In this document: positions 24,621-33,123 of the stretch, piece by piece
How positions within the stretch are numbered: the first letter of the stretch is position 1
Layout of the letters: the number at the start of each line of letters is the position of its first letter
NCBI GenBank assembly: GCA_964458645.1
Contig: CAYWJU010000014.1
Coordinates: forward strand, 1 to 44,415
DNA: 44,415 bases
Direction of reading: 5' to 3'
From: DAORHV01 sp964458645
Lineage (GTDB): Bacteria; Patescibacteriota; Gracilibacteria; Peribacterales; Peribacteraceae
The notes under the pieces: model-generated
Databases searched by the model: none
What the model saw: only the letters and a program-made list of their open reading frames with translations
Told to the model about the DNA's origin: nothing
Made by a program: the position numbers and the translations under genes

Positions 24621-27283
24621 GATAGCGATGCAAGGCTCTGCACAATCTTGCGAAGCTTGTCCTCGGCATCGTGGAGCTTCGCGGTTTCGGCCTTCACTAA
24701 TTCCGGCGGCGCCTTGGAGACGAACTTCTCGTTGCCGAGCTTTGCTTTCAGGACTTTCACGTATCCCTGCAAATTCGACTGCTCTTTCAGCAATCCGTCC
24801 TTCGCCTTGCCTGCATCGACCAGTCCGGCCAACGGCAAGTGCACTTCCACGTCGGTGAGGAACGCGCTGGCGACATCGGCGTGCTTGGTCGGCTTGGAAT
24901 CGATGCTCACATCCTCCAGCTTGGCCAGACGAATAATGTGCTCGCGTTGGGTTTCCAGCATGGCGGCGTGCTTGCGACTGTGAATGATGAGCGACACCTT
25001 CTTGCCCGGTTCCACGTTTTGTTCGGTGCGCAGCCTGCGCACGGCGGTAATGACCTCGATAACGACGCCAAGGGCATCGAACGAGTCTTTGTCGCGGCGT
25101 TCCTGCTTGGTCGAGGGCCACTGCTCCTTCATGAGCATGCCGGCCGCCTTGGGTTTCACCTGACTCCAGAGTTCTTCGGTCACGAACGGGCAGTACGGAT
25201 GCAACAGCTTCAGAATGCGGCGCAATGCGTGCACGAGCACGGCATGGTTGGCGTTGCCCTTGCTGAGTTCCAGGTACCAGTCGCAGAAGAAGTCCCATAC
25301 GAAGCCATACAGTCGCTCACCCGTCTCGCTGAGACGGTACTCGGCCAGACCGGTCGCCACGTCGTCGATGAGTAATTCCAGTCCGTGCAACAGCGCTTTG
25401 TCTGCAATGGACAGCGTGTCGAGCGGAGGCAGTGCATCAATGTCGCACGGGTTGATCTTGGCCTGCTCGCACTGCAACAGCACGAAGCGTGAAGCGTTCC
25501 ACAGTTTGTTGATGAAGTTGCGGTACCCGGCGATTTTCTCCTCGTACAGGCGCGAGTCGGCGCCCGGGCTCTGGCCCACAATCATGGACAGTCGCAGCGC
25601 GTCGGCGCCGTAGTTGGAAATCATGTCGAGCGGGTCGATCATGGTTTCGGGATCACTCTTGCTCATTTTCTTGCCCTCGCGCGTGCGGATGAGGCCGTGC
25701 AAATACACCGTCTCGAACGGAATCTGTCCGGTGGCGTATGTGGTCATAAGAATCATGCGCGCCACCCAGAAGAACAGGATGTCGTACCCCGTCTCCATGA
25801 CCTGGGTCGCGTGGAACTTCTGGAAATCGGGGCTCTGGGCCAGAATTTCCTTCAACGACAGATCGTAGCGGTCGTGCAGAGCCGGATCGACCAACGTGCT
25901 CCAGGTCCACATTGCCGAACTGAACCAGGTATCGAGCGTATCGGAATCCTGTTCCCAGCCGGCACCTTCGGGTGCTTGTACGCCGGCGAATGTCTGGCCG
26001 TCCTTGTACCACACCGGTACGCGGTGCCCCCACCAAATCTGGCGCGAGATGCACCAGTCGCGGAGGTTATCGATCCAGTGGAAGTACGTCTTATTGAAGC
26101 GCTCGGGGATGATGGTGATACTGCCGCCGTGCACGACCTCGTGCATGATTTCCTTCAAGCTCATCTTCTTGCCCTTCCAGTCCACGGCCTTGCGGTTCAC
26201 GTCGATGAACCACTGGAGTTTGATCTGCGGCTCAATCGCTCCCCCGCCGCGGCTGTTGGTGGCCTTGTTGTGAACGTAGTCCTTCTCAGTTTTTACGACC
26301 AAGCCCTTGGCAGCCAACTTGTCGACGATCAGCGGGCGTGCTTTGTCGATCGACATGCCAACAAATTCGCCAGCGATGGGCAGCAGCTTGCCGTTGAAAT
26401 CGATGACCTGCTCCTTCTCCAAGCCATGGCGTTCGGCGATATCGAAGTCGGCCGGGTCGTGCCAGGGGGTAATGGTCATCACGCCGGTACCGAACTCCGG
26501 ATCGACGGCGGTGTCTTTAATCACCGTCGCACGCACCGGGCCGTTGATCCACTCGGCATCGAAGGTGTCGCCGTGCTTGTACTTGGAATAGCGCTTGTCG
26601 TCGGGGTGCATGACCACGTACTTGTCACCGAACTTCGTTTCGGGCCGCGACGTGCCGATCTCGAACGGTCCGTATTTGAAGGTGTAGAACGGCGACTTCT
26701 CCTCCACGTACGCCACTTCGTCGTCGGACACGGTGGTGGCGAGTTTGGGGTCCCAGTTCACGATGCGATGGCCGCGATAGATGAGCTGGTCGTCGTACAT
26801 GCCCTTGAACACTTCGTTCACACAGCGGTTGAGCATGGGGTCCATGGTGTAGCGCTCGCGTGACCAGTCGCACGACGAGCCCATTTTGCGAACCTGCGAA
26901 CGAATGGTACCGCGGCTCTGCTCCACGAATTCGGCAATCTTGCCAATGAGCGTCTCGCGACCTAGTTCCTTGCGCGGGTCGCGCATGCCTCCGGCTTTCA
27001 GTTGTTTGATGACCACGTTCTCGGTGGCGATTGCGGCATGGTCGGTGCCCGGCAACCACAGCGCCTCCTTACCCTGCATGCGAGCAAAGCGCGTGAAGAT
27101 GTCCTCCAGCGCGAGCATGACGGCGTGGCCCAAGTGCAGCTGACCCGTCGCATTGGGCGGCGGCATGCTGATGGTGAATGTCTTCTTTTTGGTATTCACG
27201 TCGGCCTTGAACGCACCGCTGTCCTCCCACATCTTGTAGATGCGGTCTTCCACTGCCTTCGGGTCGTACGCTTTCTCGAGCAT
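24617..27283 (-). CDS. valS: Valyl-tRNA synthetase
   Basis: 888 aa, normal for bacterial ValRS. The class I motifs are plain: PPPNATGQLHLGHAVML (HIGH box, about 42-58) and GKKMSKSDPETMID (KMSKS). The editing domain (TSRPETKFGDKYVVMHPDD) and the C-terminal coiled-coil tRNA-binding arm (LKEQSNLQGYVKVLKAKL...) are present. It charges tRNA-Val and hydrolyses mischarged Thr. I chose the start at 27283 (MLEKAYDPK), which fits the family; a TACACT lies 6 nt before it. The gene is divergent from the small-protein operon at 27492. Confidence 0.97.
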   Translation of the reverse strand: MLEKAYDPKAVEDRIYKMWEDSGAFKADVNTKKKTFTISMPPPNATGQLHLGHAVMLALEDIFTRFARMQGKEALWLPGTDHAAIATENVVIKQLKAGGMRDPRKELGRETLIGKIAEFVEQSRGTIRSQVRKMGSSCDWSRERYTMDPMLNRCVNEVFKGMYDDQLIYRGHRIVNWDPKLATTVSDDEVAYVEEKSPFYTFKYGPFEIGTSRPETKFGDKYVVMHPDDKRYSKYKHGDTFDAEWINGPVRATVIKDTAVDPEFGTGVMTITPWHDPADFDIAERHGLEKEQVIDFNGKLLPIAGEFVGMSIDKARPLIVDKLAAKGLVVKTEKDYVHNKATNSRGGGAIEPQIKLQWFIDVNRKAVDWKGKKMSLKEIMHEVVHGGSITIIPERFNKTYFHWIDNLRDWCISRQIWWGHRVPVWYKDGQTFAGVQAPEGAGWEQDSDTLDTWFSSAMWTWSTLVDPALHDRYDLSLKEILAQSPDFQKFHATQVMETGYDILFFWVARMILMTTYATGQIPFETVYLHGLIRTREGKKMSKSDPETMIDPLDMISNYGADALRLSMIVGQSPGADSRLYEEKIAGYRNFINKLWNASRFVLLQCEQAKINPCDIDALPPLDTLSIADKALLHGLELLIDDVATGLAEYRLSETGERLYGFVWDFFCDWYLELSKGNANHAVLVHALRRILKLLHPYCPFVTEELWSQVKPKAAGMLMKEQWPSTKQERRDKDSFDALGVVIEVITAVRRLRTEQNVEPGKKVSLIIHSRKHAAMLETQREHIIRLAKLEDVSIDSKPTKHADVASAFLTDVEVHLPLAGLVDAGKAKDGLLKEQSNLQGYVKVLKAKLGNEKFVSKAPPELVKAETAKLHDAEDKLRKIVQSLASLS

Positions 27284-27289
27284 GCGCAG

Positions 27290-27295
27290 AGTGTA
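27290..27295 (-). promoter_or_regulatory. -10 of valS
   Basis: TACACT on the minus strand, 6 nt before the ATG at 27283. No clear -35. Confidence 0.35.
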
Positions 27296-27476
27296 CAAGA
27301 TCGCCCCGCAAAAACGCGAATCTCCTCGCCGAAGCCCGCAGGCGAAGGCGGATGGAAAAACCAATGACACACCGAACTGCTATGACAAAAGAAAAATGCC
27401 TTTCCCAAGCCAAAATCGAGTGGCTGTGGAAGTGGAAAAACGTAAGGATTTTGCCAGTGACGCGTCTACGAGAGAG

Positions 27477-27482
27477 TAGAAT
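27477..27482 (+). promoter_or_regulatory. -10 of small-protein operon
   Basis: TAGAAT, 9 nt before the ATG at 27492. Confidence 0.4.
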
Positions 27483-27491
27483 AGCTCTTAC

Positions 27492-27746
27492 ATGCGCATG
27501 AAGTTTCTCCTATCGGCCCATGCTGAATCGCGCCTGCTGCGAAGAATGTCCGAACGCACGGGCGAAAATATCGTGGAAGGCGGCAACCGCAAAGGCGTGC
27601 TTGCCAATACGCGCCGCGACTTGGGCGGCTTGATCCGCAATATCGCGCACTTGGATGTAATCGGCGCGGCAGGCAATGTCATCCATGCTCCGCTCAGCCT
27701 GGTCCGCGACGTCGGCAACGGCGTTGCCAAAACCATCGAACGCTAA
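27492..27746 (+). CDS. Small amphipathic protein, unknown (paralogous module 1)
   Basis: 84 aa. Basic N-terminus, then the module ANTRRDLGGLIRNIAHLDVI followed by GAAGNVIHAPLSLVRDVGNG. The same pattern (TRRD.G.L......L......N.....P.SL..D...) recurs at about residues 86-125 of the next gene, so the two share a duplicated amphipathic segment. There is no clear transmembrane helix. Its stop overlaps the next ATG (TAATG), so translation is coupled. No recognised family. Confidence 0.65.
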   Translation: MRMKFLLSAHAESRLLRRMSERTGENIVEGGNRKGVLANTRRDLGGLIRNIAHLDVIGAAGNVIHAPLSLVRDVGNGVAKTIER

Positions 27747-28207
27747 TGTTCCACCCCTCTTTCTCATCGGCTTTCGGCGAAACGCGCCTGGTCCACCTGT
27801 TTAAAGAGGTGGGCTCGAATGCCAAGACCTGGGGCAACGACACGTTGCAAACGTATATCAAAGATCCGGTGGAAGACGGCAACTACCCCAAGGCACTGTA
27901 CGGCATTGGCCTTACGGCCTTCAGTACAGCAACCGAACTCATCGACTATGGCATTTCAGGAATCGTTGATAAGCGGCTGGAAGCACCCGGCTCCGGGCCG
28001 TTTGCCAGAACCCGCCGCGACGTAGGCGAGCTGCTTGGCGACGCCGTGCGCCTCCGTCCGCTGAAAACCGTAGCCAACATTCTCCGCCTGCCCGGAAGCT
28101 TGATCAGCGATGGCCTGGAAGTAGGTCAGTACGACCACACCGGCGGCAATGTGCGCAGCATGGCTTCCCGCGTCCGCAACCAAAGCGCTTCCGTTCTCAA
28201 CAATTAA
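27746..28207 (+). CDS. Small protein, unknown (paralogous module 2)
   Basis: 153 aa. The N-terminal half (FGETRLVHLFKEVGSNAKTWGNDTLQTYIKDPVEDGNYPKALYGIGLTAF) is unlike anything I can name. The second half repeats the module of the previous protein (RTRRDVGELLGDAVRLRPLK, then TVANILRLPGSLISDGLEVG). The start overlaps the previous stop by one base and the next gene begins directly after its stop, so three genes are tightly coupled. Membrane-surface association is possible but not shown. Confidence 0.65.
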   Translation: MFHPSFSSAFGETRLVHLFKEVGSNAKTWGNDTLQTYIKDPVEDGNYPKALYGIGLTAFSTATELIDYGISGIVDKRLEAPGSGPFARTRRDVGELLGDAVRLRPLKTVANILRLPGSLISDGLEVGQYDHTGGNVRSMASRVRNQSASVLNN

Positions 28208-28420
28208 ATGTGGCGCCCTTCGCTTATCGGCGAACAGCGTTTGTTGCGCCTGAATACTCCCGCACAAGGAGCCGAGACAGCTCTTTCGCTCCTGCCAGAA
28301 TCGGCCTCCTCTGCGTTGGCTGCAGTAAACTGGCATAACGTTCTTCTGTATGGCGGCGGGGCGATTTTGATCATTGGAGCAGCTCGATTCGCCATGCGAA
28401 AGCTCTTCGGAAACGGCTAA
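28208..28420 (+). CDS. Small tail-anchored protein, unknown
   Basis: 70 aa. The ATG immediately follows the previous stop with no gap. A soluble N-terminus is followed by one hydrophobic helix (NVLLYGGGAILIIGAARFAM) and a short basic tail, so it is likely anchored by its C-terminus. It is the third gene of the coupled unit. No family recognised. Confidence 0.55.
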   Translation: MWRPSLIGEQRLLRLNTPAQGAETALSLLPESASSALAAVNWHNVLLYGGGAILIIGAARFAMRKLFGNG

Positions 28421-28427
28421 ACGGATT

Positions 28428-28455
28428 TTGAGAAAGTCCAAAAGTATGATATACT
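28428..28455 (+). promoter_or_regulatory. Promoter of small tail-anchored gene
   Basis: TTGAGA (28428-28433), 16-bp spacer, extended -10 TGA-TATACT (hexamer 28450-28455), 6 nt before the ATG. Confidence 0.65.
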
Positions 28456-28461
28456 GACTTG

Positions 28462-28752
28462 ATGTCCCCGAATCTGACCCCAGGCATGCCGCTTTCACCC
28501 GCTCCTGGAGCGGCTCCCGTTTTGCAAAATATCGCCCCGAATGCGGTTTCTGCCGGACCGGCGATGCCGAACGTTTTGAGCGGAACGCCCGATTTGATGC
28601 AGGCTGCCGGATCGAAGGTGAACATGATTGGAAGCGCCATCCAGAACACCGCTACCGGTTTGTGGCCGGTGCTTGGCGGCGTGGCGATGTTGGGACTGAC
28701 ATTCCTTGGACTGAAAGCTATCGTGCTCGGCAAAAATCCGCTGAAATCCTAG
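28462..28752 (+). CDS. Small Pro/Ala-rich tail-anchored protein, unknown
   Basis: 96 aa. A Pro/Ala-rich, low-complexity N-terminal half (SPNLTPGMPLSPAPGAAP) is followed by a predicted C-terminal membrane helix (GLWPVLGGVAMLGLTFLGLKAIVL) and a short basic end. A good promoter lies 6 nt before the ATG, so the message is probably leaderless. The layout resembles the gene before it. Function unknown. Confidence 0.6.
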   Translation: MSPNLTPGMPLSPAPGAAPVLQNIAPNAVSAGPAMPNVLSGTPDLMQAAGSKVNMIGSAIQNTATGLWPVLGGVAMLGLTFLGLKAIVLGKNPLKS

Positions 28753-28760
28753 TTTTAGGT

Positions 28761-28766
28761 TAGACT
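28761..28766 (+). promoter_or_regulatory. -10 of FmdB-type gene
   Basis: TAGACT, 6 nt before the ATG at 28773. Confidence 0.4.
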
Positions 28767-28772
28767 AGGCGT

Positions 28773-29060
28773 ATGCCGACCTATCATTTCGAGTGCGAGC
28801 AGTGCAAAACCCAGTTCGAGATGGATGCGCCGATGGGCTCCAAGGACCGACCTCCGTGCATCAAGTGCAACTCCAAGCGCGTGCGCAAACTCATCAAGCC
28901 ACCGATGGTGCATTTTAAAGGCGCAGGATTTTATAAGACCGACAGCCAGTCGTCCTCATCCAAATCCGCTGCTCCCAAGCCTGCTGAGCCGGCCAAGCCA
29001 GTGACTCCCCCGCCGGCGACAGCGACGCCATCATCTCCATCCCCCTCAAAGAATGCCTAA
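28773..29060 (+). CDS. FmdB-type zinc-ribbon protein
   Basis: 95 aa. Begins MPTYHFECEQCKTQFE with the CxxC at 8-11 and a second pair in PPCIKCNSKRVRKLI, the standard FmdB/putative regulatory zinc-ribbon layout. After about residue 60 it has a Ser/Pro/Ala-rich tail. Family members are widespread and of uncertain function. Its last codons overlap the channel gene by 8 nt, indicating co-translation. Confidence 0.82.
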   Translation: MPTYHFECEQCKTQFEMDAPMGSKDRPPCIKCNSKRVRKLIKPPMVHFKGAGFYKTDSQSSSSKSAAPKPAEPAKPVTPPPATATPSSPSPSKNA

Positions 29061-29889
29061 AGCAAGATTTTCCGTCGTAACCGCGGGAGTAGACCGCTTA
29101 GTGCAGATGTCGTATCCGGGGCTTTTCTTCGTGTATACGCTTGGCATTCTTGCATGTGCGGCAGGGTACTGGGCATTGCACATGTATGCGCCGAACCATG
29201 GACCGACATTGCCTGCAGGGCAACCATGGGAAATCGCATTGAATGCAATCTACTTCAGTTTGGTTACCGCACTCTCGATTGGTTATGGAGACATTGTGCC
29301 TATGGGGGCATCCAAGATATTGGCGATGACGGAAGCGATGGGAGCGCTGTTTGTGTTCGGCATTTTGGTCAGTAAGCCCATTTCCTACCGCCAGGAACTG
29401 GCGCTGTCGCAGGTGCACGTGCTCACGTTCAACCAAGCCGTGAAGAGCGTCCGCGAGACACTCTTCGTATTGAGGAGGGATTTGCAAACCATCTCGGAGC
29501 ATGCCAACGAGCATCAGTCGCTCTCCAAGCGAGACTGGAGAAACTTGGTAGCTGCATATCGCCAGTACTGCATCACCGTGGATTCCATTCAGGAGTTTTA
29601 CCCGAAAGGAAAGAGTTCTATTTACGAAATTTCCTCCCAGCGCGAACTGATGCTGATCGATGCGGTGCAGCGAACTGTGGAACGCCTCTGCGAGACGATG
29701 CAGGCACTCAAAGCCGCTGGCATTACTCATCACGAGCACAAAGAAGCGCATGAGGAGCTCCAATGGATGCGCAAAATCAACGCCGCGACACTCCTGCGCT
29801 GGCAACGCAAATCTCCGCATAGAAACGGTGCAAAATTAGAAAAGCTCATTACGACCGCCGAAAAGCTCTCGGCACAGACCAAGGAGTAG
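29053..29889 (+). CDS. Two-helix potassium channel with helical cytoplasmic tail
   Basis: 278 aa. Two transmembrane helices (about 22-43 and 96-112) flank a pore loop with the K+ selectivity filter, TALSIGYGDIVP (about 75-86). The cytoplasmic part (about 115-278) is all helical and charged, not an RCK or cyclic-nucleotide-binding domain, so its gating ligand is unknown. The channel should act in the cell membrane as a tetramer. The ATG at 29053 lies inside the previous gene's end; an alternative start is the ATG at 29107. Confidence 0.85.
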   Translation: MPKARFSVVTAGVDRLVQMSYPGLFFVYTLGILACAAGYWALHMYAPNHGPTLPAGQPWEIALNAIYFSLVTALSIGYGDIVPMGASKILAMTEAMGALFVFGILVSKPISYRQELALSQVHVLTFNQAVKSVRETLFVLRRDLQTISEHANEHQSLSKRDWRNLVAAYRQYCITVDSIQEFYPKGKSSIYEISSQRELMLIDAVQRTVERLCETMQALKAAGITHHEHKEAHEELQWMRKINAATLLRWQRKSPHRNGAKLEKLITTAEKLSAQTKE

Positions 29890-29913
29890 GCTGCAAAATG
29901 CCGCGAGGCAAAG

Positions 29914-30136
29914 TTAGGCGAGCGTTCCGCGGATCACCTGCACGATGTGACCGATGTCTTCGCAGCGCATCGGACTCGGTGGCACTGACACGGTATGGCA
30001 GGAGCTGACGTCGACCTGATTCGATCATGACAGCGGATTGATGCGCGGATCGTATAACCGTGGGCTGGACCGTGTCATACGAAAAACGGCGACCGGATGC
30101 TCCGATCACCGCAAGAACGACAACGAACGTGAGACA
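29914..30136 (-). pseudogene. Possible broken small exported-protein gene
   Basis: Directly after the lipoprotein stop, one minus-strand frame encodes a signal-like hydrophobic run (LTFVVVLAVIGAS) without an in-frame start; an ATG lies one base out of frame. Near 30025 the sense appears to move to another frame that ends convincingly (PPSPMRCEDIGHIVQVIRG, stop at 29914-29916). Two single-base shifts would restore one reading frame of about 75 codons. This may be decay or sequencing error. No family recognised. Confidence 0.3.
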
Positions 30137-30139
30137 TTT

Positions 30140-30613
30140 CTACGGGACAACAATCGTCTGTGATGCACGGATACCGGAGCCATCATGCCCATATTCGCGG
30201 TGGTCATTGGTATTCAGCGAAACAACGACCGTCCTGGAGCCGGATTGCAACTGGGAAATGTGATACCACTCGCCGTACAAACGATTGATCTTCACTCCAT
30301 CGACATACAGATGTGCATGCCCCTCACCCTCCACGTGAGACGTGCTCGCGTGCTCGGGGGCAAAGACAAAATTCTTCGTGCTGACATGAACGTTGTAACC
30401 GGACATCGGGTCCTTGGATACTACGAGAGCAAGGCTTGGCACTGGATTGCCGGATGGGACGTTATGGAGCTCATGCGCCATTTCCTGCCCCGTATGCGCC
30501 TCATCTGCATGGCCATGGGAATCGGTATCGTCGTGATCGAACCCCACATTGATGCACCCTGCGACCAAAACGCACGCAGCTGCCAGGACGACAATATTCT
30601 TGGACAGACGAAT
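30140..30613 (-). CDS. His-rich secreted lipoprotein, possible metal-binding
   Basis: About 157 aa. The frame upstream of the first standard start (TTG, 30568) reads IRLSKNIVVLAACVLVAGC, a perfect lipoprotein signal with lipobox LVAGC. The true start therefore lies upstream, yet the open stretch there holds no ATG, GTG or TTG; ATT at 30613 or CTG at 30607 are the candidates, or a base error hides it. The mature protein opens His/Asp-rich (DHDDTDSHGHADEAH). It then has a conserved-looking module (KNFVFAPEHAS.HVEGEGHAHLYVDGVKINRLYGEWYHI...LNTNDHREY) seen in other bacterial secreted proteins. Copper or other metal binding is a guess from the histidines. Confidence 0.65.
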   Translation of the reverse strand: MRLSKNIVVLAAACVLVAGCINVGFDHDDTDSHGHADEAHTGQEMAHELHNVPSGNPVPSLALVVSKDPMSGYNVHVSTKNFVFAPEHASTSHVEGEGHAHLYVDGVKINRLYGEWYHISQLQSGSRTVVVSLNTNDHREYGHDGSGIRASQTIVVP

Positions 30614-30691
30614 GGAGAGCGACGAAACTATGTGAGGGAGTGGAAGGATGACTGCATTTTATGATTTTTCTGTCGTACGAACAACAAAAAA

Positions 30692-30711
30692 CGGCAGCCA
30701 CTCGGCTGCCG
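30692..30711 (-). terminator. pnp terminator
   Basis: CGGCAGCC pairs with GGCTGCCG, followed on the minus strand by T6 and TGTTGT. Confidence 0.85.
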
Positions 30712-30725
30712 TCTTCGCTTCTGAT

Positions 30726-32942
30726 TTAGCGGCGGAATCCTCCACCTCCGCTGCGCGGCGGTCCTCCACGGGAGAACCCACCGGTGCGCGGTGCTGGCGG
30801 AACATAGCCGGCCGGCGGTGCGGTCATCTGCTTGAGCGACAGGCGTGTCTTGCCCTCGACGGCATCGAACTCGACGCACTTCACCTTCAGTACGTCGCCG
30901 ACATTCACAACGTCTTCCACTTTGGCGGTGCGAGCCCATGCCAATTCCGAGATGTGAATCATGCCGTCCTTGCCACGGGCGAACTCGGCGATGGCGCCGA
31001 CTCCGTCGATGATGCGGACGATCTTGGCGTCGTAAATCTTGCCGACTTCCGGCTTCTCCACGATTCCCTGGATCCATTCCTTGGCCTTCTGCATGGCATC
31101 GCCGCTGAGAGCGGTGACGAACACAAGACCGCTGTCTTCGATGTCGATCTCGACATTCAGTTCCTTGGTGATCTTCTGGATCATCTCGCCGCCCTTGCCG
31201 ATAACCAGGCGGATATCCTCCGGGTTGATCGTGATCGTTTCGATGCGCGGAGCGTACGGGCTCAGGTCGGCACGCGGCTCGGCGATGGCCTTGAGCATAC
31301 TAGCCAAAATGGCAGCGCGACCGGTCTTGGAGCGTTCGAGAGCGTCCTTGAACACGGAATCGGGCAAACCTTTGATCTTGATGTCCATCTGGATGGCGGT
31401 CACACCCTTGGCGGTACCAGCCAGCTTGAAGTCCATATCGCCGCCGAAGTCCTCTTCGTCCTGAAGGTCGGACAGCACGATGTACTTGCCCTTTTCTTCA
31501 TCGGACATCAGGCCCAAAGCGATACCGGACACCGGAGCGGTGAGCGGCACACCGGCGGCCATGAGGGCCAGCGTGGATCCGCAGGTTGCCGCCATGGACG
31601 ACGAACCGTTGGATTCCAGAATTTCGGTGACGGTGCGGATGGTGTACGGGAACTTCTCGGCGTCCGGCAGCACCGGCTCCAGCGCGCGCTGGGCCAGGTT
31701 ACCGTGACCGATTTCGCGGTTGCCCACGAACAAACGGTTGCTGGTCTCGCCGACGGAGAACGGCGGGAAGTTGTAGTGGTGCATGTAGCGGAGCTCCTTC
31801 TCGCCTTCCATGCCTTCGACCAGCTGGCGGTCGCCGGGGGAACCGAGCGTGCAGGTGGTAAGACCCTGGGTCTCGCCGCGCTGGAACAGACCGGAACCGT
31901 GGACGCGCTTGGGCAGGATGTCGACCATGCATTCGATCGGGCGGATCTGGTCGATCTTGCGGCTGCTCATGCGGATACCCTCTTCCAGCACCAGGCGGCG
32001 GACTTCGCCCTTAATGATCTTATCCATGGTGTCCTTGCCGTTCTTGTAGAGAGCGATGAGCGCTTCGTCCTCGCCAGCCTTGCCGTGCTTCTCTTCCAGC
32101 TTCACTTTGGCCTGGTCCATAAGATCGTTGAAGATCTTGCGGCGCACGAGCTTGGGCAGCGGATCTTTGACGGCTTTGTTGATGATCGGCAATGCCCAGG
32201 TCTTGAGCATCTTGTAGTCCTCGTCCGGCATGGCGTACGGAGCGGCCAGTTCGAACTTGGGCTTTCCGACTTCCTTCTGGATAGTAGCGAAGAACGTGGC
32301 GATTTTCTGCGCCCACTTCTTGCCGAAGTCGATGGCGCGCAGGATGTCCTCTTCGGAGACCTGGTTGGCGCCGGCTTCGATCATGACCACACGGTCCTGC
32401 GAAGCGGTGACGAACATGTCGAGGTCGCACTTCTTGCGAGCCTCCATGGACGAGTTCAGTACGAGTTCGCCGCCGATGAGTCCGACGCGAACGGTGCCGA
32501 GCGGTCCGTCGCACGGACAGTCGGACAACGCGACCGACAAGTTGGCTGCATTGGAGCAGACCACGTCATGCTCGTTCTCGAAGTCGTAGCTCATGACCGT
32601 GGCGAACACCTGAATGTCGTTACGGATGTGCTTCGGGAACATGGGGCGCAGACCGCGGTCGATGACGCGAGCCAACAGCACGTAGTCGTCACCAGGGCGA
32701 CCTTCGCGCTTGCGGAAGCGGGAACCGGCAATCTTGCCGCCGGCGTAAAATTTCTCTTGGTAGACGACCTGCAAGGGCAGGAAGTCGACGCCGTCGCGGG
32801 CTTTGGCCGAAACGGTGCAGTTACCAAGTGCCACGGTATCGCCGATTTGGCAGATCACCGAAGCATTCGCCTGTGTGGCGAGCTGGCCGGTACGCATGAC
32901 CATTTTCTGGTCACCGAGTTCCAGCGTGTATTCCTTTAACAT
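30726..32942 (-). CDS. pnp: Polynucleotide phosphorylase
   Basis: 738 aa. Two RNase PH domains separated by a helical domain are followed by a KH domain (IRLVIGKGGEMIQKITKE) and an S1 domain (VGKIYDAKIVRIIDGVGAIAEF...GMIHISEL). The tail is Gly/Arg-rich (SRGGPPRSGGGGFRR). It degrades RNA 3'-5' with phosphate and is a core part of bacterial RNA turnover. I chose the start at 32942 (MLKEYTLEL), which fits the family. A 9-bp hairpin ends one base before the ATG. It lies downstream of rpsO, the classic order, with one extra gene between. Confidence 0.96.
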   Translation of the reverse strand: MLKEYTLELGDQKMVMRTGQLATQANASVICQIGDTVALGNCTVSAKARDGVDFLPLQVVYQEKFYAGGKIAGSRFRKREGRPGDDYVLLARVIDRGLRPMFPKHIRNDIQVFATVMSYDFENEHDVVCSNAANLSVALSDCPCDGPLGTVRVGLIGGELVLNSSMEARKKCDLDMFVTASQDRVVMIEAGANQVSEEDILRAIDFGKKWAQKIATFFATIQKEVGKPKFELAAPYAMPDEDYKMLKTWALPIINKAVKDPLPKLVRRKIFNDLMDQAKVKLEEKHGKAGEDEALIALYKNGKDTMDKIIKGEVRRLVLEEGIRMSSRKIDQIRPIECMVDILPKRVHGSGLFQRGETQGLTTCTLGSPGDRQLVEGMEGEKELRYMHHYNFPPFSVGETSNRLFVGNREIGHGNLAQRALEPVLPDAEKFPYTIRTVTEILESNGSSSMAATCGSTLALMAAGVPLTAPVSGIALGLMSDEEKGKYIVLSDLQDEEDFGGDMDFKLAGTAKGVTAIQMDIKIKGLPDSVFKDALERSKTGRAAILASMLKAIAEPRADLSPYAPRIETITINPEDIRLVIGKGGEMIQKITKELNVEIDIEDSGLVFVTALSGDAMQKAKEWIQGIVEKPEVGKIYDAKIVRIIDGVGAIAEFARGKDGMIHISELAWARTAKVEDVVNVGDVLKVKCVEFDAVEGKTRLSLKQMTAPPAGYVPPAPRTGGFSRGGPPRSGGGGFRR

Positions 32943-32943
32943 A

Positions 32944-32973
32944 GGAAGGATGGGGGAAAAGACGCATCCTTCC
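32944..32973 (-). promoter_or_regulatory. Leader hairpin abutting the pnp start
   Basis: GGAAGGATG pairs with CATCCTTCC, 12-nt pyrimidine-rich loop, and the 3' arm ends one base before the ATG. It could block ribosome entry or be a processing site, as in pnp autoregulation elsewhere. Confidence 0.5.
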
Positions 32974-33123
32974 GACACTGATCAGTTCGCCAGTGGACTT
33001 ACACAGCAGATCCCTTCTCGAAAGGAGCTAGTACGTAAATCCTGTAGGCAAAACGGACGCGGTGGCGGAAGGAGCTGCTTTCAGCATACCAAAAATGCAC
33101 TTTTGGAGCCAGCCAATCCCCGC

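Noticed and set aside
23841..25298. 485-codon extended frame for the SLH-type protein
   Set aside because: The upstream half is antisense-like Arg/Gln-rich sequence overlapping the end of valS; the signal peptide at 24503 fixes the real start.
25697..26863. 388-codon open frame opposite valS
   Set aside because: Antisense shadow of valS, with no motif and no start signal.
30648..32939. 763-codon open frame on the plus strand opposite pnp
   Set aside because: It is the antisense shadow of a certain pnp gene; the composition of a GC-rich gene keeps the opposite frame open. The translation is His/Asp/Leu-rich and resembles no protein.
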